From Corallococcus carmarthensis (GTDB lineage Bacteria; Myxococcota; Myxococcia; Myxococcales; Myxococcaceae): a stretch of DNA of 64,000 nucleotides. Positions 24,105 through 32,209 of the stretch are shown piece by piece. The notes below the pieces were generated by a model. It did no database searches, was not told the DNA's origin, and saw only the letters and a program-made list of their open reading frames with translations. Each line of letters starts with the position of its first letter. Within the stretch, counting starts at the first letter, position 1. Made by a program: the position numbers and the translations under genes. The stretch lies in NCBI RefSeq assembly GCF_003611695.1, contig NZ_RAWE01000008.1:45423-109422 (forward strand). The letters are read 5' to 3'.

Positions 24105-25028
24105 ATGTCGGAAAACTTCGGAATGGCCCTCACCCCGCTCAATGCCCTGAATGCCTTCCTCGCCGTGGGGCGCCGGCGCAGCTTCGCGGCGGCGGCCACG
24201 GAGCTGGGTATCTCCCCGTCCGCGCTGAGCCAGCAGGTGCGCCAGCTGGAGTCGCGGCTGGGCGTGCCGCTGCTCACCCGCACGACGCGCAGCGTGGCGC
24301 TGACGGACGCGGGCCGGCGGCTGCTGGAGCGCGCGGGCCCTTCCGTGGAGCAGGCGTTGGAGGCGCTCCAGGCGGCCACCGCCAGCGCGGGCGAGGTGAC
24401 GGGCCGCGTGCGGCTGTCCGTGCCCACCATCTCCCTGTCCACGGTGGTGACGCCCATCCTGTTGCGCTTCGCCCAACGCCATCCCCAGGTGGAGGTGGAG
24501 CTGCGCATCGAGGACCGCTTCGTGGACATCGTGGCGGAGGGCCTGGACGCGGGCATCCGCCCGTTCGAGGCCGTCGAGCGGGACATGGTGCAGGTCCGCC
24601 TGTCCAAGCGCTTCCGCTACGTCGTCGTGGGGTCTCCCGCGTACCTCAAGCGCAAGGGCATTCCCCAGCGCCCGGAGGACCTGCTGGACCATGACTGCGT
24701 GAACATCCTCCTGCCGTCCACCGGGGCGAAGTACGCGTGGGAGCTGGAGCGCGGCAGGAAGACCTGGCGCATCCCGGTGCGCGGCCCCGTGCTCGCCACC
24801 CACGAAGGGGTGCTGGTGGCGATGGCGGAGGCGGGCCTGGCCCTCATGTATGCGTTTGAGCCCACCGTGGCGCCGCACCTGAAGCGCGGCACCCTGAAGC
24901 TCGTCCTGGAACCCTACGCGGCGTGGGTCGAGGGGTTGTTCCTCTACTTCCCCAGCCGCGCCCAGGTGTCCCCCGCGTTCCGCGCCTTCCTCGACGTGGC
25001 CCGCGAGGTGACGGCCGAAAGGGCCTGA
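24105..25028 (+). CDS. LysR family transcriptional regulator
   Basis: 307 residues from ATG 24105; ATG 24123 (MALTPLNALNAF) is an equally good start by alignment and neither has a strong ribosome site. N-terminal winged helix: LNALNAFLAVGRRRSFAAAATELGISPSALSQQVRQLESRLGVPLLTRTTRSVALTDAGRRLL. The C-terminal LysR substrate domain starts with GRVRLSVPTISLSTVVTPILLRF and contains GLDAGIRPFEAVERDMVQVRL, of the CrgA-like subgroup. Divergent from the YahK-type dehydrogenase across about 88 bases. The effector is unknown. Confidence 0.9.
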   Translation: MSENFGMALTPLNALNAFLAVGRRRSFAAAATELGISPSALSQQVRQLESRLGVPLLTRTTRSVALTDAGRRLLERAGPSVEQALEALQAATASAGEVTGRVRLSVPTISLSTVVTPILLRFAQRHPQVEVELRIEDRFVDIVAEGLDAGIRPFEAVERDMVQVRLSKRFRYVVVGSPAYLKRKGIPQRPEDLLDHDCVNILLPSTGAKYAWELERGRKTWRIPVRGPVLATHEGVLVAMAEAGLALMYAFEPTVAPHLKRGTLKLVLEPYAAWVEGLFLYFPSRAQVSPAFRAFLDVAREVTAERA

Positions 25029-25031
25029 GGG

Positions 25032-26510
25032 TCAGTCGCGCGGCGGGCCGCGGCGGCGGTCCACCACGCCCGTGGTGACAGGCAGCTGCGCGGACTTCGC
25101 GCTCCGGGCCCGCAGGCTCATGGCCGCGGCGCTCTCCGCGGGCAGACCCGCCCAGGTCCGCAGCCGCTCCAACGCCACGGCCTGCTCCGCTTCCGGCAGG
25201 CCCAGGATGCTGGAGCCGTGGTTGCCGCCCGGCTCGTAGAACCGGTACGAGTCATTGCGCGCGCTCACGCTGAAGGCGCCCGTGGACCACGGGTCGTTCT
25301 CTCCGTAGACCAGCAGGATGCGCTCGCCGAACGCCTTCACCCAGCCCTCCACGAGCGGCATGACGAAGGGGTTGAAGGGGTACGGCCTCATGTCGAAGGG
25401 CACGAGCGCCCGCGGGTCGTAGCCTCGGGGATAGCGCAGGACGCCGCGCAGGTGCTCCTCCGCGGACGCGTAGCTGCCCAGCTGCGTGCCGGCCTGGAAG
25501 TCGTAGGGCGCGTAGTAGTCCAGGTCGCCGTCGCTCATGTACGAGAGGCCGACCACCTCATCCAGCGTGTCCACCAGCGTCTGCGCGGGGCCGCCCGGAG
25601 GGGGAATCCTGTCGCACAGCGACGCGTCGCCGTACTGCCAGAAGGCGAAGGCGAACTCGAGGACGCTGAACTCCAGCGCCTTGTCCACGCCCAGGAAGTC
25701 ATAGGTGCTGCCGTAAGACGACGCCCCCGTCGCCTGGAAGAGGGGCTCCGTCTCCGCGCGCCGCTCCAGCACCTCGCGCTGGAAGACGCGGATGCTCTCA
25801 CGGCACGCGGGCGTGCCCAGCTTGCCCAGGAACTTCACGTAGCGCGGGTCCTGCGTGCCGTAGCTGTTGGGGGCCACGTAGGCCACCGTGGCGTCCACGT
25901 CGCGTGGGAAGAACGCCCGGTGGTAGAGCGACGTCATGCCGCCCTTGCTGCCGCCGGTGCTGATCCACCTGGCGGGGAAGAGCGGCTTGAAGGCCTGGAC
26001 GATGCGGTGGTGGTCCGCCGCCGCCTGCTCGATGCCGAGCAGCTTCCAGTTCGCGGGCTGCGGGATGGAGGGCGTGAAGAAGCGGTGCTCCACCGTCAGT
26101 TGATTGCCCTGCACCAGGTAGGTGGGCTCCCACTGGGAGGGGGACGTGCCAATGCCATAACCGGTGCTGGCCAGCACCATGGGCGCTTCCGCGCTCCGGA
26201 AGCGCAGCGTCATCCGCTGCTGGAAGCGTGTGCCATTCGGGTGCAGGTGGTCCGCCGGCTGGTCATAGCTCAGCAGGAAGAAGCGCACGCCCGGCGCGGG
26301 GGCCGGCCGCTCCTGCACCACCGTCAGGCCGGGAATCGCCTGCAATTGCGCGAGGATGTCCGGCGCCGCGTCCTGCGCGCGCTCCTGTGTCTGGAGTTGC
26401 TGCGTGCCTGGGGCCTCTGCCTCGTTGGGAAGTTCGCTGCCGCCACAGGCCTGGAGCCCCAGGGCCAGCGCGCACGCGAGCACCGCGGGACGACGGAAGA
26501 AACGTGACAT
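25032..26510 (-). CDS. S37 (PS-10) tripeptidyl aminopeptidase lipoprotein
   Basis: 492 residues from ATG 26510, which has an excellent AAGGAGG site; sequence upstream is not used. MSRFFRRPAVLACALALGLQAC is a lipoprotein signal with Cys22. The serine hydrolase motif STGGSKGGMTSLYHRAFFP gives the nucleophile near residue 185. ILLVYGENDPWSTGAFSV carries the acid Asp and GGNHGSSI the catalytic His. These match peptidase family S37, which releases tripeptides from protein N-termini in Streptomyces. Likely at the outer surface or in the periplasm, helping protein digestion. Ends 3 bases from the convergent LysR stop. Confidence 0.9.
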   Translation of the reverse strand: MSRFFRRPAVLACALALGLQACGGSELPNEAEAPGTQQLQTQERAQDAAPDILAQLQAIPGLTVVQERPAPAPGVRFFLLSYDQPADHLHPNGTRFQQRMTLRFRSAEAPMVLASTGYGIGTSPSQWEPTYLVQGNQLTVEHRFFTPSIPQPANWKLLGIEQAAADHHRIVQAFKPLFPARWISTGGSKGGMTSLYHRAFFPRDVDATVAYVAPNSYGTQDPRYVKFLGKLGTPACRESIRVFQREVLERRAETEPLFQATGASSYGSTYDFLGVDKALEFSVLEFAFAFWQYGDASLCDRIPPPGGPAQTLVDTLDEVVGLSYMSDGDLDYYAPYDFQAGTQLGSYASAEEHLRGVLRYPRGYDPRALVPFDMRPYPFNPFVMPLVEGWVKAFGERILLVYGENDPWSTGAFSVSARNDSYRFYEPGGNHGSSILGLPEAEQAVALERLRTWAGLPAESAAAMSLRARSAKSAQLPVTTGVVDRRRGPPRD

Positions 26511-26597
26511 GGGTAAAGCCCTCCTTGTTCGAAAGACAGAACGAACATGCCGGTCCTGTATTTCCAGAAGAAGGACTTCCCAGGTGCCTCCGGCCAA

Positions 26598-27230
26598 CTA
26601 CTTGCGTCTTGGATGTGAATCGCGCAGCAGCGGTTGGCCTTGACGCAGGTGCTTCGCCAGCGCGGCGTAGGAGCCCTGCTGGTACCTGGCCCACGCCTCG
26701 GGATGCAGCAGCTGCTCCAGCGCCCCGGCGATGACCTGGGCGTGTCCCTGGAGGTGCGTGTCGGCGTGGAGTTGGTCCACGGCGTCGGCGCGGTCGTCGG
26801 CCACCACGGCTCGGGCCGTCAGCGTGTCCGCGTAGGTGGAGTAGTCGTTGTAGTAGGTCCAGGCCGCGCCGCGCAGGGTGAGGCCTTCCAGCGCGACCAG
26901 CTCTCCGTGGAAGAGGAGGTTGTCCGCCTGGATGGAGCCGCCCGCGAAGAGCAGGGCGTAGTCGAACCCTTCGTGGACGATGTTGCCCTCCACGACCACA
27001 TCCCCCGCGACCAGCAGGCGGGACTGGTCGTCCAGGAGGAGGTGGCCCTTCACGTGGAGGCTGCCCTCTTCGACGAGGAGGTCCGTGCCTTCGGAGAGCG
27101 TCAGGTCGCCGTCCACCTGTCTTGTCGCGGCGGAGGGCGGAAGACTGGCTTTGAGGAGGGCCCGCTTCGCGGCAGTCCCGCAGGGGGCATGGAGCGAGGG
27201 GTGTTCCATCAACTTCTGGAGCAGTGACAT
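26598..27230 (-). CDS. Beta-repeat (bactofilin/hexapeptide-like) protein, unknown role
   Basis: 210 residues from ATG 27230. The central part (about 35-125) repeats short strands with alternating hydrophobic residues (VDGDLTLSEGTDLLVEEGSLHVKGHLLLDDQSRLLVAGDVVVEGNIVHEG). This is the pattern of a right-handed beta-helix as in bactofilins or left-handed hexapeptide proteins. The C-terminal 60 residues are helical (RADAVDQLHADTHL, EQLLHPEAWARYQQGSYAALAKHL). No signal peptide. Family not recognised with confidence. Divergent from the MDR oxidoreductase by 47 bases. Confidence 0.6.
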   Translation of the reverse strand: MSLLQKLMEHPSLHAPCGTAAKRALLKASLPPSAATRQVDGDLTLSEGTDLLVEEGSLHVKGHLLLDDQSRLLVAGDVVVEGNIVHEGFDYALLFAGGSIQADNLLFHGELVALEGLTLRGAAWTYYNDYSTYADTLTARAVVADDRADAVDQLHADTHLQGHAQVIAGALEQLLHPEAWARYQQGSYAALAKHLRQGQPLLRDSHPRRK

Positions 27231-27277
27231 GGCGGGACCCTGTTCGGTGTGGAGTCCTGGCTCTAAGGTCATACGTC

Positions 27278-28291
27278 ATGAACGTCTACGAGATTCGCGG
27301 TGCCTTCGGTCTGGACAACCTGGTGCGCGCGGAGCGGCCGGACCCCGTGCCTGGACCCTTCCAGGTGCGCGTGCGGGTGAAGGCCACGAGCCTCAACTCG
27401 CGCGACCTGATGATGATTGAGGGCCGCTACAACCCGCGCCAGAAGCTGCCGCTGGTGCCCAACTCGGACGGCGCGGGCGTGGTGGACGCGGTGGGCCCGG
27501 GCGTCACCCGCGTGAAGCCCGGGGACCGGGTGATGACGCTGTTCGCGCAGGCGTGGCAGGCCGGCGAGCCCACGAAGGCCATCACCACCACGACGCTGGG
27601 CGGTCCGCTGGACGGCGCGCTCGCGGACACGATGCTGCTGCATGAGGACGGCGTGGTGCCCACGCCCGCGTACCTGACGGACGAGGAGGCCGCCACGCTG
27701 CCGTGCGCGGCGGTGACGGCGTGGAGCGCGCTGGTCACGCAGGGCGGGCTCAAGGCCGGGGACACCGTGCTGGTCCAGGGCACGGGCGGCGTGTCCATCT
27801 TCGCGCTGCAGATTGCCCGGCTGTCCGGCGCGCACGTCATCGTCACGTCCAGCCGCGACGACAAGTTGGAGCGTGCCCTGAAGCTGGGCGCGCAGGAGGG
27901 CATCAACTACGTCACCACGCCGGACTGGGAGAAGGCGGCGCGCACGCTCACCGCGGGCGTGGGCGTGGACCACGTGGTGGAGGTGGGCGGCTCGGGCACC
28001 TTCGAGAAGTCACTCAAGGCGGTGCGCGTGGGCGGCACCGTGTCCGTCATCGGCGTGCTGTCCGGCGGGGCGGGCTCCGTGTCCCTCATCCCCATCCTGA
28101 TGCAGAACCTGCGCGTGCAGGGCGTGCTGGTGGGCCACCGTCAGTCCTTCGAGGCCCTCACCCGCGCGTTCGCGCTCAATGACATCCACCCGGTGGTGGA
28201 CCGCGTGTTCCCCTTCGCGGAGGCGCGCGCCGCCTTCGAGCACATGAAGCAGGGCGCGCACTTCGGGAAGATTGTCATCAAGGTGAGCTGA
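27278..28291 (+). CDS. NAD(P)-dependent MDR alcohol dehydrogenase
   Basis: 337 residues from ATG 27278 with TAAGGT upstream; a longer frame exists but overlaps the divergent gene. GroES-like half: PGPFQVRVRVKATSLNSRDLMMIEGRYN, VPNSDGAGVVDAVGPGVTRVKPGDRV. Rossmann half: LVQGTGGVSIFALQIARLSGAHVIVTSS, then GVGVDHVVEVGGSGTFEKSLKAVRVGG. The active-site Cys of zinc ADHs is replaced in the SLNSRD block and the structural zinc lobe is missing, so it belongs to the zinc-independent quinone-oxidoreductase-like branch. Its 3' end overlaps the TonB-C gene on the other strand by 14 bases. Confidence 0.88.
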   Translation: MNVYEIRGAFGLDNLVRAERPDPVPGPFQVRVRVKATSLNSRDLMMIEGRYNPRQKLPLVPNSDGAGVVDAVGPGVTRVKPGDRVMTLFAQAWQAGEPTKAITTTTLGGPLDGALADTMLLHEDGVVPTPAYLTDEEAATLPCAAVTAWSALVTQGGLKAGDTVLVQGTGGVSIFALQIARLSGAHVIVTSSRDDKLERALKLGAQEGINYVTTPDWEKAARTLTAGVGVDHVVEVGGSGTFEKSLKAVRVGGTVSVIGVLSGGAGSVSLIPILMQNLRVQGVLVGHRQSFEALTRAFALNDIHPVVDRVFPFAEARAAFEHMKQGAHFGKIVIKVS

Positions 28292-28679
28292 CCCACGCGA
28301 AGTGGAAGTGGGCTTCCAGCGTGGGCGCGGTGGCGTTCTTCGGCAGGGGCGGGAAGGGAGCCGCCTTCTTCACCGCGGCGAGCGCGGCGGCGTCCCACGC
28401 CTTGGAGCCGGACTCCGTGAGGATGGCGGTGGAGATGAGCTTGCCGTCCTTGCCGAGGACGGCCTGGACGATGGTCTTCTGCCCCAGCGCCGGCGTGCCC
28501 TTGGGGCCCGGCTGCTTCCAGACCTTCGCGACGCGCTGGAAGGCCTGCTGCTGGTAGGCAGGGCTGTCCACCGAGCCCTGGAAGTAGGTCTGGAGCTGGG
28601 GACTGCCGCTCGCGGCCAGGGCCCCGGAAGCGAGGGCCAGCGCGAGCACCACCACGGCGGTTTTCGGGATGCGGAGCAT
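28278..28679 (-). CDS. Exported TonB C-terminal-domain-like protein
   Basis: 133 residues from ATG 28679. MLRIPKTAVVVLALALASGALAASG is a signal peptide. The rest matches the TonB C-terminal fold: QKTIVQAVLGKDGKLISTAILTESGSKAWDAAALAAVKKAAPFPPLPKNATAPTLEAHFHFAW, in which AALAAVKKAAPFPPLP and the final strand are the diagnostic parts. No N-terminal membrane anchor or Pro-rich spacer beyond the signal peptide remains, so it is a free periplasmic form rather than a full TonB. Possibly involved in outer-membrane transport, but unproven. Confidence 0.75.
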   Translation of the reverse strand: MLRIPKTAVVVLALALASGALAASGSPQLQTYFQGSVDSPAYQQQAFQRVAKVWKQPGPKGTPALGQKTIVQAVLGKDGKLISTAILTESGSKAWDAAALAAVKKAAPFPPLPKNATAPTLEAHFHFAWVSSP

Positions 28680-28699
28680 GGGCCGAATATAGGGCCCGC

Positions 28700-29314
28700 T
28701 CAGTTCCTCGGCTGCGGCCCGCGAGGCGGCGGCGCCTTCGCTTCGGGCGGTTTGCCGGCGCTCTTCTCCGGCAGCCAGGACAGGTCGTACACCGCCGCGT
28801 CGCCCGCGCTGCGCATCAGCACCACGGAGGCGCCCTGCGCGCCGCTCTTCTCCAGGCCGGCGGCGAACAGGCCCCGGTAGAAGCCCGCCACCACCACCGG
28901 GCGGCAGGTGAGCACGTAGCGCGTGGGCCCCGTCTGCTCCAGCCGCGCCTCCAGGTAGTTGGTGCCCGTGCGCAGGTTGCGCGTCATCCGCTCCAGCATC
29001 CGGTGCGGCCCCAACAGCCGCACACCCGCCAGCAGCGCGCTGCCGATGAGCGTGGCCCCGTAGCCTTCCAGGAAGCGCCGGCCCACCACCTCCGCGCCGT
29101 CGTCCAGCGTGGCCGCGGGCGCGAGCACGGAGGCCGCCAGCTTCAGCGACTCCACCCACACCTCCAGCGGATAGGCCACCGCCAGCTTTCCGCGCGGGTC
29201 GATGCCGGCCTCGCGCAACTGGCGCGCGCACGGCTCGTCCAGGTGGTCACCCAGGGCGCGAATCAGCCCTTCGAAGCTCTGCTGGAACACGAGGCGTTCG
29301 GGGGTCGTCGGCAT
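28700..29314 (-). CDS. DUF2378 (TIGR02265) family protein
   Basis: 204 residues from ATG 29314. The pattern ERLVFQQSFEGLIRALGDHLDEPCARQLREAGIDP, LEVWVESLKLAASVLAP, EVVGRRFLEGYGATLIGSALLAG and a final GFYRGLFAAGL matches the roughly 180-residue family TIGR02265, which is expanded in Myxococcus and its relatives and almost confined to them. Function unknown. It is therefore a good marker of a myxobacterial host. The C-terminus is a Lys/Pro-rich tail (KSAGKPPEAKAPPPRGPQ). Confidence 0.85.
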   Translation of the reverse strand: MPTTPERLVFQQSFEGLIRALGDHLDEPCARQLREAGIDPRGKLAVAYPLEVWVESLKLAASVLAPAATLDDGAEVVGRRFLEGYGATLIGSALLAGVRLLGPHRMLERMTRNLRTGTNYLEARLEQTGPTRYVLTCRPVVVAGFYRGLFAAGLEKSGAQGASVVLMRSAGDAAVYDLSWLPEKSAGKPPEAKAPPPRGPQPRN

Positions 29315-29439
29315 GCCTTCCCACGCTACCCGTGTGAGCGGGGCTGTCTCAACCCGGTAGGTTCCCAGACTTCAAGAACTTTACGTGGATTGTTCGAAAA
29401 CGCAGTGCGGCAGGGGGGCCGACGGGTCGGTCGACGCGG

Positions 29440-29455
29440 TTTCGACGCGTCGAAA
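29440..29455. promoter_or_regulatory. TTTCGACGCGTCGAAA palindrome, enhancer candidate
   Basis: A perfect 16-base palindrome centred 44 bases upstream of the TGG of the sigma-54 element at 29492, in an otherwise empty 235-base region. Position and symmetry fit a binding site for the enhancer-binding protein encoded two genes downstream. Confidence 0.6.
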
Positions 29456-29491
29456 GGGGGGCGTGGCGTGGCCTCCAGAGGGAGCGGGGCG

Positions 29492-29507
29492 TGGCATCGC
29501 GGTTGCT
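29492..29507 (+). promoter_or_regulatory. Sigma-54 promoter of the aegerolysin-like gene
   Basis: TGGCATCGCGGTTGCT matches TGGCACGnnnnTTGCW with the exact span, intact GG at -24 and GC at -12. Predicted start of transcription is about 29518, 32 bases before the ATG at 29550. The next gene encodes a sigma-54 activator, which supports the call. Confidence 0.75.
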
Positions 29508-29549
29508 CTGGGGGGAGGCGTCACCTCAACCACCTGAAGGAGCAAGACC

Positions 29550-29933
29550 ATGGGCACTCCCTCCGTGATTTTCGTCGCCAACAACACCAGCGGCGCCAAC
29601 TGGCTGCCGGGCACCCCCACCATCGACCACGGCGCCATCAACCCGTCGTCGCTGCCCAACGTGACGGCGCAGTCGGGCACGCAGAACCTGTTCACCGCGG
29701 AGCCCAACTGGGGGCTGATGGGGGACGAGGGGGCCGTGACGTATTCGTGCGGCGCGAGCCCGTCGACGGACCAGTTCGTGCTGTGGTGGGACAACCGCTG
29801 GTCGCACGCCTCCGGCCCGGGCGTCATCGCGAAGAGCACGAACTACGACGTCTCCTCCACGGTGTCGTTCAGCCAGGGCTCCGGCAACTACACCGTCACG
29901 GTGAGCCTGGCGCCCAAGACGGCGAAGCGCTGA
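29550..29933 (+). CDS. Small aegerolysin-like protein
   Basis: 127 residues from ATG 29550 with GAAGGAG 8 bases upstream. No signal peptide. Starts with a strand SVIFVANNTSG like the other aegerolysin-type protein in this window (TIQNNSG). It has GAVTYS at 61-66, FVLWWDNRW at 76-84 and a terminal GNYTVTVSLAP strand. These align by eye to EGTTGTFDL and HFYWDCPWG of aegerolysins, 130-residue beta-sandwich proteins that bind membrane lipids and in fungi are made during fruiting. Another small beta-sandwich family is possible. A sigma-54 promoter and an adjoining bEBP gene suggest developmental or starvation control. Confidence 0.6.
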   Translation: MGTPSVIFVANNTSGANWLPGTPTIDHGAINPSSLPNVTAQSGTQNLFTAEPNWGLMGDEGAVTYSCGASPSTDQFVLWWDNRWSHASGPGVIAKSTNYDVSSTVSFSQGSGNYTVTVSLAPKTAKR

Positions 29934-29974
29934 CGGCGCGGCGGCCGGGAGCGGGTGCGGTAGGGTCGTGGGCC

Positions 29975-31591
29975 ATGCCGCACGACCCCCTCGCAGACCT
30001 CTCCACGGCCGCGATGCAGGAGCGTGGAGCCTCGCGGGGGGCTCCCCGTGCCGTGCCCGCGCTGACGGTGGTGTCCCATCCGGTGCCCCGTCGCGTGGGA
30101 GACCGGCGGCTGCTGGACGCGGTAGTGGCGGGGCGGCCGGTGGCCCTGTCTCGCAACGCGCCGGACTTCGCGAAGCCGGGCAGCTCGTTGGGGCTGCCGC
30201 TGGCGGATCCGTTCGTGAGCCGCAAGCCGTTGGAGTTCTCCGCCCTGCCGGACGGAGGCGTGCGGCTGACGGTGCCGGAGGACGGCACGCACGTGGTCGC
30301 GGCGGGCGTGTTGCTCCTGGGCACGAGGGACTTCAGTCCGCCGGAGTTGATGGAGGGTGTGGCGCTGGAGCTGTCGGGCCGCGTGGTGCTGTTGCTGCAT
30401 CAGGTGGAGCTGGACGGCGAGGGCGCGGCGGAAACGCTGGACATGGTGGGCGAGAGCGCGGGCCTGCGGAGGCTGCGCCGGCACATCGAGCGCGTGGCGG
30501 ACCTGGACGTGTCGGTGCTCATCCGGGGCGAGACGGGCACGGGCAAGGAGCTGGTGGCGCAGGCCATCCACAGATTGGGACCGCGCAAGGCGGGGCGCTT
30601 CGTCAGCGTGAACCTGGGCGCCATTCCCAAGGAGCTGGCGGCGGCGGAGCTGTTCGGCTCGCAGAAGGGCGCGTACTCGGGGGCGACGCGGGACCGCGAG
30701 GGTTTCTTCCGCGCCGCGCACGGGGGCACGCTGTTCCTGGACGAGGTGGGCGAGGCGCCGCCGGAGGTGCAGGTGATGCTCCTGCGCGTGCTGGAGACGG
30801 GGGAGCTGTACCCCGTGGGCGCCAGCCAGCCGGTGACGGTGGACGTGCGGCTCATCGCCGCGACGGACGCGCACCTGGAGGAGCAGATCCGCGACGGGCG
30901 CTTCAAGGCGCCGCTGCTGCACCGGCTCGCGGGCTACGACCTGCGCGTACCCGCGCTGCGTGAACGGCGCGAGGACGTGGGCCGGTTGTTCTTCCATTTC
31001 GCGCGCGAGGAGCTGGCGGCGCTGGGAGAGGCGGCGCGGCTGGACTCGGAGGATCCGCACGCGGAGCCGTGGCTGCCCGCGCCACTGGCGTCCCGGCTGG
31101 TGCGGGCGGCGTGGCCGGGCAACATCCGGCAGCTTCGCAACCTCACGCGGCAGCTGGTGATTGGAAGCCGGGGGCAGGCGCGGCTCCAGGCGGACTCGCA
31201 GCTGGATGAGCTGCTGGGCGTGCCGGAGGTGCCGGTGACCGCGGCGGCTCCGGTTCGCGTGGCGGTCGCTCCGGAGGCGCGTGAGGCGGCGGTGCCCCGG
31301 CGCAAGCCCTCTCAGGTGACGGAGGCGGAGCTGCTGGCCGCGTTGCGGGCGAGCGCGTGGGACCTCAAGGCGGCGGCGGACGCGCTGGGGATTCCGCGGC
31401 CGTCCGTCTACGACCTCATCGACAAGAGCCCGAACCTGCGCACGGCCGGGGACCTGGGCGCGGACGAAATCACCCGCTGCTTCGAGGCGTGCGGCGGCGA
31501 CCTGGACGCGATGGTGCGCACGTTGGAGGTATCGAAGCGCGCGCTGGGACGGCGGTTGAAGGAGCTGGGCCTGGTGGCGAAGGGGACGTGA
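29975..31591 (+). CDS. Sigma-54-dependent activator with degenerate FHA domain
   Basis: 538 residues from ATG 29975, 41 bases after the aegerolysin-like gene. Residues 50-125 resemble an FHA domain (LPLADPFVSRKPLEFSALPDGGVRLTVPEDGTHVV) but the SRxH motif reads SRKP, so phosphothreonine binding is doubtful. The AAA+ domain has Walker A GETGTGKE near 186-193, GAYSGA near 231-236 in place of the sigma-54-contacting GAFTGA, and Walker B TLFLDEVGE near 252-260. The C-terminus carries two helix-turn-helix units of Fis type, near 449-488 (LKAAADALGIPRPSVYDLI) and 498-537 (LDAMVRTLEVSKRALGRRL). Likely activates the flanking sigma-54 promoters. Confidence 0.9.
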   Translation: MPHDPLADLSTAAMQERGASRGAPRAVPALTVVSHPVPRRVGDRRLLDAVVAGRPVALSRNAPDFAKPGSSLGLPLADPFVSRKPLEFSALPDGGVRLTVPEDGTHVVAAGVLLLGTRDFSPPELMEGVALELSGRVVLLLHQVELDGEGAAETLDMVGESAGLRRLRRHIERVADLDVSVLIRGETGTGKELVAQAIHRLGPRKAGRFVSVNLGAIPKELAAAELFGSQKGAYSGATRDREGFFRAAHGGTLFLDEVGEAPPEVQVMLLRVLETGELYPVGASQPVTVDVRLIAATDAHLEEQIRDGRFKAPLLHRLAGYDLRVPALRERREDVGRLFFHFAREELAALGEAARLDSEDPHAEPWLPAPLASRLVRAAWPGNIRQLRNLTRQLVIGSRGQARLQADSQLDELLGVPEVPVTAAAPVRVAVAPEAREAAVPRRKPSQVTEAELLAALRASAWDLKAAADALGIPRPSVYDLIDKSPNLRTAGDLGADEITRCFEACGGDLDAMVRTLEVSKRALGRRLKELGLVAKGT

Positions 31592-31609
31592 GCGGGCGGT
31601 CGCGCCGCG

Positions 31610-31625
31610 TGGCACGCTGGCTGCT
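31610..31625 (+). promoter_or_regulatory. Sigma-54 promoter candidate before lipoprotein gene
   Basis: TGGCACGCTGGCTGCT has a perfect -24 block TGGCACG and a -12 block CTGCT (one change from TTGCT) at the exact spacing. Expected transcription start is near 31637, 32 bases before the ATG at 31669, the same distance as for the aegerolysin-like gene. Confidence 0.6.
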
Positions 31626-31668
31626 GAGTCGTCGCGCCGTCAGTGCCCAACCTCTTGGAGGGTTCCCC

Positions 31669-32163
31669 ATGCGAAGCCGCGTCCTCTTCCCGCTGTGTCT
31701 CACCGGACTGCTGCTGGCCTGTGCCAGCGGTCCCCGTTCCTCCCCTGAAACCGGGCTGTCCGACAGCGGGCCGGTGCAGCCCTGCACGTCGGGCGCGCCC
31801 GCGGGGTCCGAGGGCGGCACGGTGGTGGACATCACCGCCAGTTCGGACGGCAAGGTGCACTTCAGCAGCAAGACGGTGCAGGTGCGGGCCGGTCAGGCGG
31901 TGACGTTCGTGTCCCAGGTGCAGCAGGACCGGTGCATCGGGGTGTCGAACAGCGCGCTCCTGAAGGATGGGTCGCAGAACCCGCTGCCGGTGCCCGCCTG
32001 CCAGAGCGCTTCCTGGACGCTGCGCGGTGGCGATGAGCCGGGGACGAACACGCAGTGGTGGTCCTGCCCGACGAGCGACTGCTCCAAGTGCACACAGCCC
32101 CAGCAGGGCATCACGGAGACCATCAACGGCACGCTGGAGGTCACCGGGCGCGGCGAGGACTGA
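31669..32163 (+). CDS. Lipoprotein with cupredoxin-like segment
   Basis: 164 residues from ATG 31669 with TTGGAGGG upstream. MRSRVLFPLCLTGLLLAC is a lipoprotein signal with Cys18. The mature part has VHFSSKTVQVRAGQAVTFVSQVQQDRCIGVSN, which recalls the first strands of plastocyanin-like domains, then Cys-rich WWSCPTSDCSKC. Classical blue-copper ligands are not complete, so copper binding is uncertain. Lies behind the bEBP gene with its own sigma-54-like promoter, so it may be coregulated with the aegerolysin-like gene. A short CTGTCCGACAGCGGGCCGG stretch inside the gene resembles the dispersed palindrome by chance or by origin. Confidence 0.7.
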   Translation: MRSRVLFPLCLTGLLLACASGPRSSPETGLSDSGPVQPCTSGAPAGSEGGTVVDITASSDGKVHFSSKTVQVRAGQAVTFVSQVQQDRCIGVSNSALLKDGSQNPLPVPACQSASWTLRGGDEPGTNTQWWSCPTSDCSKCTQPQQGITETINGTLEVTGRGED

Positions 32164-32209
32164 ATCGAGCAGCTCCTTTGCCCGTGGGGTCATCCCGGGA
32201 CGGAACCGG

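Noticed and set aside
30525..30950. Activator called a two-component response regulator
   Set aside because: There is no receiver domain with phospho-acceptor Asp; the N-terminal part is FHA-like.
31757..31782. CTGTCCGACAGCGGGCCGG inside the lipoprotein gene as a fifth palindrome copy
   Set aside because: Only one arm matches, it is inside a coding region and symmetry is poor.
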